Assembly: GCA_944387865.1 (NCBI GenBank)
Contig: CALXGN010000001.1
Span: forward strand, 62,001 to 126,000
Source: Scatomorpha stercorigallinarum
Lineage (GTDB): Bacteria; Bacillota; Clostridia; Oscillospirales; Oscillospiraceae
Direction: 5' to 3'
DNA: 64,000 nucleotides
Made by a program: the position numbers and the translations under genes. Positions 59,756 to 64,000 of this stretch are shown piece by piece. Positions within the stretch are counted from its first letter, which is position 1, and every line of letters starts with the position of its first letter. A model generated the notes under the pieces. The model worked only from the letters and a program-made list of their open reading frames with translations. It ran no database searches and was not told the DNA's origin.

Positions 59756-60765
59756 GTCGCGTTGCGCTCCGCGCGGTGCAGTATCATCTGCCCGGCGATG
59801 GATATGGCGATCTCCGCCGGCGTCTCGGCCTTAATCTCCAGCCCGATGGGCGTGACGATGCGGTCGAGCTGCCCGTCCGTGAAGCCCTGCTCCTTGAGCG
59901 CGGCGCGCACGCCCGCGGCCTTGTGCCGGCTGCCGATGACGCCGATATAGCAGGCCGGCGTGCGCAGCGCCTGCGCCTGCACCACGGCGTCGAAGGCGTG
60001 CCCGCGCGTCATGATGCAGACATAGTCCTCCGGCCCGATGGCCACATAGTCCGCCACGCGCTGGAAGTCGATGAGCAGCACCTCCTCGGCGCTGGGGAAA
60101 AGCTCGCGGCTGGCGAATTCCGGCCTGTCGTCCATGGCCACGCAGCGGAAGCCCACATGCGCGAGCACGGGCACCAGCTCCTGCGCCACATGCCCGCAGC
60201 CGAACACATAGACGCGCCCGGAGGAGTTGATCTGCTCGGCATAGAACTCGCGCCCCTCGCGCTCACCGCTCTGCGGCTTGCGGCTCATGAGGTCCTTCGT
60301 CCACAGCGGCGGCTCATAGGGGAAGGATCCCTCGTCCGCCGAATATATGCACATCCGCCCGCCGTCGGATATCTCGTTCAGCAGCCACATGTCCTGCCCG
60401 CCTTCAAAGCGCCTCTCGGCCTCCGCGGCCAGCGCCAGCGTCTCGCCGTCGCCCGCCGGGATATAGCGGAAATACACCTTCACGTCCCCGCCGCAGATCA
60501 TGCCCAGGTTCTGCACGTCGTTTTTCGTCAGGGAAAAGTCGTGGCTGCCGCTCTTTTTCTCCTTCAGCACCTCGGCGGCGATGTGCTCGGAGCGGTACTC
60601 CACCGCCCCGCCGCCGATCGTGCCGCAGATGCGGCCACCGCGCCCGACGAGCATCCTCGCGCCCGCGCCGCGCGGCGTGGCGCCGGAGGAGGCGACGACC
60701 GTCACCAGCACTAGGTCCTCCCCGGCGGAGAGCCGCTCCGCCATCGTCCTGAACATAGCCCTCAT
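59752..60765 (-). CDS. XdhC/CoxI family molybdenum hydroxylase maturation protein
   Basis: 337 residues. N-terminal XdhC domain with VASSGATPRGAGARMLVGRGGRICGTIGGGAVEYR and a C-terminal Rossmann domain (RVYVFGCGHVAQELVPVLAHVGFRCVAMDDRPEF; GYIGVIGSRHKA). XdhC proteins bind molybdenum cofactor and pass the sulfurated form to xanthine dehydrogenase-like enzymes. The aldehyde oxidoreductase at 62.3 kb is the probable client. Three bases from mocA. Confidence 0.93.
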   Translation of the reverse strand: MRAMFRTMAERLSAGEDLVLVTVVASSGATPRGAGARMLVGRGGRICGTIGGGAVEYRSEHIAAEVLKEKKSGSHDFSLTKNDVQNLGMICGGDVKVYFRYIPAGDGETLALAAEAERRFEGGQDMWLLNEISDGGRMCIYSADEGSFPYEPPLWTKDLMSRKPQSGEREGREFYAEQINSSGRVYVFGCGHVAQELVPVLAHVGFRCVAMDDRPEFASRELFPSAEEVLLIDFQRVADYVAIGPEDYVCIMTRGHAFDAVVQAQALRTPACYIGVIGSRHKAAGVRAALKEQGFTDGQLDRIVTPIGLEIKAETPAEIAISIAGQMILHRAERNAT

Positions 60766-60768
60766 TTA

Positions 60769-61734
60769 TTATTTACCATCCTTTCCTTTGGCCGCCCCGG
60801 CGGCCGCGCCGCCGAACATGCCGGCGAAATGCCGCTCAAAGAGCCTGTCCGCCTCCGCGCAGAGCTCGCGCCGGAAGCCCTCGTAGCGGCTGAGGAGCTC
60901 TTCCCCCTCCGCCGTCAGCGAGCTGCTGCCGCCGCGCGCGCCGCCCTGCGTGCGGCTCACGACCGTGAATCCCAATTCATTTTCCAGCGTCCTGATGGCG
61001 TTCCAGCCCGAGGAATAGCTCATCTGCATCTTCTGGCAGGCCTCGCGCACGGAGCCCGTCTCGCCGATGAGCCGCAGCAGCATGGCCACGCGCCCGTCAA
61101 GGAACGTCAGCTGCCGCGCCACGGACACCTGCAATACCGGCCGCACCAGCTGGCTGTTGTGCAGCTCCAGCAGCTGCCGGAAGTCCTCCGGCGTGTCCGC
61201 GTCGTGCAATATGCCCGTATCCTCCACTTCGACGAGCGCCTCCTCCACGCCACAGCGCGCGAGCGCTCCCTTCAGCCCGCCCTCGCCGCTGTCGGAGAGC
61301 AGCTTCTGCACAACGGAGGCCGACATCAGTATCGGGTGCCCCCGCTGCCCGTTGCACACGGGGCAGGCCAGCTCCGCGCCGGAGTCCAGCAGCCGCCGCA
61401 CGGTGGCCGCGGTGAAGAGCGGCACATCCACCGGCGTGAACAGTATCCGGCCGCACTTCCCGCTCATGTATTTGAGCCCGATGAGCGCCGAATCGAACAT
61501 CTCCGTCGTGCGGTAGTTCTCATTGCGCACAAAAACGGCCCCGCTGCGGGCCAGGTGCCGCTCCAGCTCGTCGGCGTTATAGCCCGTGACGACCACCACG
61601 CGCTCGGCCCCCGCCTGGCGCAGCGTGGCCACCACGCGCTGGGCCACGGATATCTCGCCAATGCTCAGCATGGGCTTGAAGTCCCCCATGCGAGAGCTCA
61701 TGCCCGCCGCCACGATCACCGCACCGATCTCCAT
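60769..61734 (-). CDS. MocA-like nucleotidyltransferase fused to a ModE-like DNA-binding domain
   Basis: 321 residues in two parts. Residues 1-195: NTP-transferase with VIVAAGMSSRMGDFKPMLSIG and FTPVDVPLF, as in enzymes that make the cytosine or guanine dinucleotide form of molybdopterin. Residues about 205-321: a winged helix of ModE/LysR type, GSVREACQKMQMSYSSGWNAIRTLENELGFTVVSRTQGGARGGSSSLTAEGEELLSRY. One protein could thus modify the cofactor and control the genes. GGAGG precedes the ATG. Confidence 0.9.
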   Translation of the reverse strand: MEIGAVIVAAGMSSRMGDFKPMLSIGEISVAQRVVATLRQAGAERVVVVTGYNADELERHLARSGAVFVRNENYRTTEMFDSALIGLKYMSGKCGRILFTPVDVPLFTAATVRRLLDSGAELACPVCNGQRGHPILMSASVVQKLLSDSGEGGLKGALARCGVEEALVEVEDTGILHDADTPEDFRQLLELHNSQLVRPVLQVSVARQLTFLDGRVAMLLRLIGETGSVREACQKMQMSYSSGWNAIRTLENELGFTVVSRTQGGARGGSSSLTAEGEELLSRYEGFRRELCAEADRLFERHFAGMFGGAAAGAAKGKDGK

Positions 61735-61800
61735 TTTTATCCGCCTCCGAGCCGAAAATGTGCATAAACTTTAAGATTATCAACAGTTTAACAGCAATGC

Positions 61801-61817
61801 GTTTTGCAATATAAAAC
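61801..61817. promoter_or_regulatory. Inverted repeat upstream of the mocA-modE operon
   Basis: GTTTT-N7-AAAAC within the AT-rich leader of the operon. Function not known; possible binding site. It does not match the E. coli ModE consensus. Confidence 0.4.
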
Positions 61818-61865
61818 AATTTGACGCTGTCATTTTAAGGGTTTAATATGGTCGTAGAAATCGCT

Positions 61866-61887
61866 AAAGCGCGCGCTGCGCAGCTTT
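61866..61887 (-). terminator. Possible terminator of the 84-residue gene
   Basis: AAAGC(U)GCGC pairs with GCGCGCUUU with one bulged base, 27 bases after the stop; weak U-tract AGCGATTTCT. Confidence 0.35.
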
Positions 61888-61913
61888 TATACAAAATATA
61901 CCGAGTGTCCAGA

Positions 61914-62168
61914 TCAGTGTCCGGAATGTCCTCCGCAGGGGTCGCTGTCGGCCCCGCCGCCCGTCAGGTCCCGCAGCCTGGCCATGCCCGTGCGGGAAAA
62001 AAAGACGATCTCCGCCGGCTTGCCGGAGGCGTCCTCGCCCGATAACCGCAGGCAGCTCACGGTCTCCAGGTAATTCAGCGGCAGCGTGCGCCGCACGACC
62101 TGCCCCGTGCGTTCGTCCTTCACTTCGAGCGTCACTTCCGAGGCCCTTATCTCATTGAGCTTTTCCAT
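61914..62168 (-). CDS. 84-residue protein with Cys/His tail, unrecognised
   Basis: I do not recognise a family. MEKLNEIRASEVTLEVKDER begins a beta-rich core (VVRRTLPLNYLETVSCLRL; AEIVFFSRTGMARL), ending in a flexible Gly-rich tail with ADSDPCGGHSGH, a likely metal-binding end. GGAGG 6 bases before ATG 62168 and its own promoter (62205-62233) support it as a real gene. It is divergent from the aldehyde oxidoreductase and separate from the mocA operon. A small metal or cofactor chaperone for that enzyme is a guess from position. Confidence 0.7.
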   Translation of the reverse strand: MEKLNEIRASEVTLEVKDERTGQVVRRTLPLNYLETVSCLRLSGEDASGKPAEIVFFSRTGMARLRDLTGGGADSDPCGGHSGH

Positions 62169-62186
62169 GATGTCTCCTCCCTTTCC

Positions 62187-62201
62187 GGCAGTTTTGCTGC
62201 C
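62187..62201. promoter_or_regulatory. Inverted repeat at the 84-residue gene leader
   Basis: GGCAG-TTTTG-CTGCC just beyond the -10 of that gene; could be an operator or a short mRNA hairpin. Confidence 0.4.
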
Positions 62202-62204
62202 CAT

Positions 62205-62233
62205 ATGATAGCACGGTTTGCCTTCGTAGTAAA
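62205..62233 (-). promoter_or_regulatory. Promoter of the 84-residue gene
   Basis: Minus strand: TTTACT, 17-base spacer, TATCAT. The same -35 as the tRNA-Arg promoter. Confidence 0.65.
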
Positions 62234-62241
62234 GCTCGCGT

Positions 62242-62270
62242 TTGGCTGTCCAGGCGCGTGAAGATAAGAA
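62242..62270 (+). promoter_or_regulatory. Promoter of the aldehyde oxidoreductase
   Basis: TTGGCT, 17-base spacer, TAAGAA. The divergent partner of the promoter at 62205-62233, 8 bases away. Confidence 0.55.
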
Positions 62271-62271
62271 T

Positions 62272-62285
62272 ATGCAAATTTGTAT
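62272..62285. promoter_or_regulatory. Palindrome at the aldehyde oxidoreductase start site
   Basis: ATGCAAATTTGTAT, a 14-base near-palindrome (one mismatched pair) centred on CAAATTTG, just past the -10. A regulator site here would block initiation. Confidence 0.5.
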
Positions 62286-62303
62286 CAGTAAGGAGGCTGT
62301 CAA

Positions 62304-64000
62304 ATGATCAAAAAAGTCCTGATGATCAATGGTGTCGAGCGCACGCTCGTCATCGACGGGACGGAGACCCTCGCGACCATCCTCCGTGAGCGCCTGCTGC
62401 TCACCGGGTGCAAGATCGGCTGCGGACAGGGCCACTGCGGCGCATGTAACGTCATAGTGGACGGCAAGGTCACCAAGGCCTGCATCACCAAGGTCGTCAA
62501 GCTCCGCGACTATGCGGAGATCACGACCATTGAGGGCATCGGCACGGTGAATAACCTCCACCCCATCCAGGTCGCCTGGATGGCCTACGGCGCGGCGCAG
62601 TGCGGCTTCTGCTCGCCCGGCTTCATCGTCAGCGCCAAGGTGCTGCTGGACAACAACCCCAACCCCACGCGCGAGGAGGTCCGCGACTGGTTCAACAAGA
62701 ACCGCAACCTCTGCCGCTGCACGGGCTATAAGCCCCTCATCGACGCCACGATGGCCGCCGCGGCCGTCATGCGCGGCGAGATGAGCAAGGAGGACCTGCT
62801 CTTCAAGCCCACGGACAACATCATCATGGGCACCACCTTCGAGCGCCCCTCCGCCGCCATGAAGGTCACCGGCACCTGGGACTTCGGCGCGGACGAAGCG
62901 CTGCACATGCCCGACTACACGCTGCGCCTGGCCCTCGTGCAGGCCGAGGTCTCCCACGCCAACATCAAGGGCGTCGACACCTCCGAGGCGGAGAAGATGC
63001 CCGGCGTGTTCAAGGTCATCACCGCCAAGGACGTCCCCGGCAAGAACCGCATCAACGGCCTGGTCATGCTGCCGCTGAACAACAAGTGCGACGGCTGGGA
63101 CCGCCCCATCCTCTGCGATGACAAGGTGTTCCAGTACGGCGACGCCATCGCCATCGTGGCGGCGGACACCGAGGAGCACGCGCGCGAGGCCGCCAAGCAC
63201 GTGAAGGTCGACCTGGAGGTCCTCCCGGCCTACATGAGCGTCCCCGAGGCCCTGGCGCCGGACGCCATCGAGATCCACCCCGGCACGCCCAACGCCTATT
63301 ACGAGACGAACTGCATCAAGGGCCCCGACTTTGACTTCGACAGCGCGAAGAACGTCATCGAGGTCGAGAGCTACTGCTCGCGCCAGCCGCACCTCTACCT
63401 GGAGCCCGACAACGGCTACGCCTACATCGACGAGGACGGCATGCTCGCCGTCCATTCCAAGAGCATCGGCATCCACCTTCACATGCCCATGATCGCGGAC
63501 GGCATCGGCGTCCCCCTGGACAAGCTGCGCCTGGTGCAGAACCACGCCGGCGGCACCTTCGGCTACAAGTTCTCCCCCACCAACGAGGCCATCCTCGGCG
63601 TGGCGGCCCTTGTGTGCCAGCGCCCCGTCAGCCTGAATTTCAACATGTACCAGTCCATCACCTACACCGGCAAGCGCAGCCCGGGCTTCATGCACATCAA
63701 GCTCGCGGCGGACGACAACGGCAAGGTGCTGGCCCTCTGGGGCAACAACTACATCGACCACGGCCCGTACTCCGAGTTCGGCGACCTGCTGACGCACCGC
63801 CTGAGCCAGTTCGTCGGCGCCGGCGTCGATATCCCCACCATCCGCAACAAGAGCACCACGGTGTTCACCAACCACGCCTGGGGCTCCGCCTTCCGCGCCT
63901 ACGGCTCGCCGCAGTCCTTCATGGGCAGCGACATCGCCATGGACATGATGGCCGCCAAGCTGGGCATCGACCCGTTCGAGTTCCGCGCCATGAACTGCTA
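62304..64000 (+). CDS. MOP-type molybdenum aldehyde oxidoreductase (3' end outside window)
   Basis: Single-chain xanthine-oxidase-family enzyme oxidising aldehydes to acids. At least 565 residues are in the window; the complete family protein is about 900. N-terminal 2Fe-2S domain with C40, C45, C48 and C60, second 2Fe-2S domain with C100, C103, C137 and C139, the same numbering as the Desulfovibrio gigas MOP protein. The molybdenum domain starts near residue 175 with VTGTWDFGADEALHMPDYTLRLALVQAEVSHANIKG, then GTFGYKFSPTNEA and GSAFRAYGSPQSFMGSD. No FAD domain, as in MOP. AAGGAGG 7 bases before the ATG. Client of the XdhC/MocA operon. Confidence 0.95.
   Translation, partial: MIKKVLMINGVERTLVIDGTETLATILRERLLLTGCKIGCGQGHCGACNVIVDGKVTKACITKVVKLRDYAEITTIEGIGTVNNLHPIQVAWMAYGAAQCGFCSPGFIVSAKVLLDNNPNPTREEVRDWFNKNRNLCRCTGYKPLIDATMAAAAVMRGEMSKEDLLFKPTDNIIMGTTFERPSAAMKVTGTWDFGADEALHMPDYTLRLALVQAEVSHANIKGVDTSEAEKMPGVFKVITAKDVPGKNRINGLVMLPLNNKCDGWDRPILCDDKVFQYGDAIAIVAADTEEHAREAAKHVKVDLEVLPAYMSVPEALAPDAIEIHPGTPNAYYETNCIKGPDFDFDSAKNVIEVESYCSRQPHLYLEPDNGYAYIDEDGMLAVHSKSIGIHLHMPMIADGIGVPLDKLRLVQNHAGGTFGYKFSPTNEAILGVAALVCQRPVSLNFNMYQSITYTGKRSPGFMHIKLAADDNGKVLALWGNNYIDHGPYSEFGDLLTHRLSQFVGAGVDIPTIRNKSTTVFTNHAWGSAFRAYGSPQSFMGSDIAMDMMAAKLGIDPFEFRAMNC

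Noticed and set aside
61880..61930. TGA after CGGHSGH read as selenocysteine with a following hairpin
   Set aside because: The extension would be only eight residues, the hairpin is too far and lacks a SECIS-like loop, and no sel genes are in the window. Kept as an ordinary stop.
62169..62303. Molybdenum cofactor riboswitch before the aldehyde oxidoreductase
   Set aside because: The region is only 135 bases, holds two promoters, and no multi-stem structure or conserved core was seen.
61914..63875. A 653-codon minus-strand frame opposite the aldehyde oxidoreductase
   Set aside because: Only its last 84 codons have a ribosome site and promoter. The rest mirrors a well-conserved enzyme gene on the plus strand.

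Overview
The window looks like chromosomal DNA of a GC-rich, strictly anaerobic, spore-forming member of the Clostridia. Gene order is Bacillus/Clostridium-like (cdaA-cdaR; remA-gmk-rpoZ-priA-def-fmt-rsmB-rlmN-prpC-prkC-rsgA; tig-clpP-clpX-lon-engB; scpA-scpB-dacB-rluB). Sporulation-type genes are present (SpoVB-like flippase, GerW/YtfJ, a DUF3794-LysM protein, a BclA-like collagen protein). Anaerobic metabolism shows as ferredoxin-linked 2-oxoacid oxidoreductase, flavodoxin and a MOP-type molybdenum aldehyde oxidoreductase. IspH is fused to S1 domains, as in many Clostridia. No 16S rRNA is present, so genus is not assigned.

Layout. 1-1.76 kb: the integrase-proximal end of an integrative element, apparently inserted at the 3' end of a tRNA-Arg(CCG). 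1.8-7 kb: apbE, an alkyladenine glycosylase and recG on the plus strand, meeting a SpoVB-like flippase. 7-9.4 kb: a flavodoxin/DUF3793/DUF2325 operon behind two inverted repeats of iron-repressor type, then a glycosyltransferase. 9.5-10.5 kb: a collagen-like surface protein. 10.6-12.9 kb: a nitrilase and a DUF3298-type lipoprotein. 12.9-16.3 kb: a vor/kor operon headed by a ParA-like ATPase. 16.4-33.2 kb: yebC, DUF3794-LysM and a long housekeeping operon starting at cdaA. 33.3-42.3 kb: cysteine desulfurase with DUF3343, ispF-ispD, carD, then ispH-S1, plsC, cmk, a flavoprotein and an RpiR regulator. 42.4-47.5 kb: rluB, dacB, ytfJ, DUF2953, scpB, scpA and a site-2 protease. 47.6-54.1 kb: engB, lon, clpX, clpP, tig. 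54.2-59.1 kb: a phosphoesterase, DUF1540, thrC, yraN, rnhB, rbgA, lepB. 59.2-64 kb: a molybdenum-hydroxylase region.

Almost all genes after 5.5 kb are on the minus strand, with many 1-50 nt overlaps. Eight sites fit a sigma-A promoter with a 17-nt spacer and a -10 of TATAAT or one mismatch to it: before apbE, tRNA-Arg, yebC, cdaA, carD, the protease-scpA group, tig and lepB. No gene-free stretch exceeds 300 bases.

The most interesting part is the right end. A nucleotidyltransferase fused to a ModE-like DNA-binding domain, an XdhC protein and a THEP1-like NTPase with a degenerate Walker B form one operon. Next to it an unrecognised 84-residue protein ending in a Cys/His tail is transcribed divergently from the aldehyde oxidoreductase. 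The two promoters share a 135-nt region with two inverted repeats. I infer a small maturation and control module for one molybdenum enzyme.
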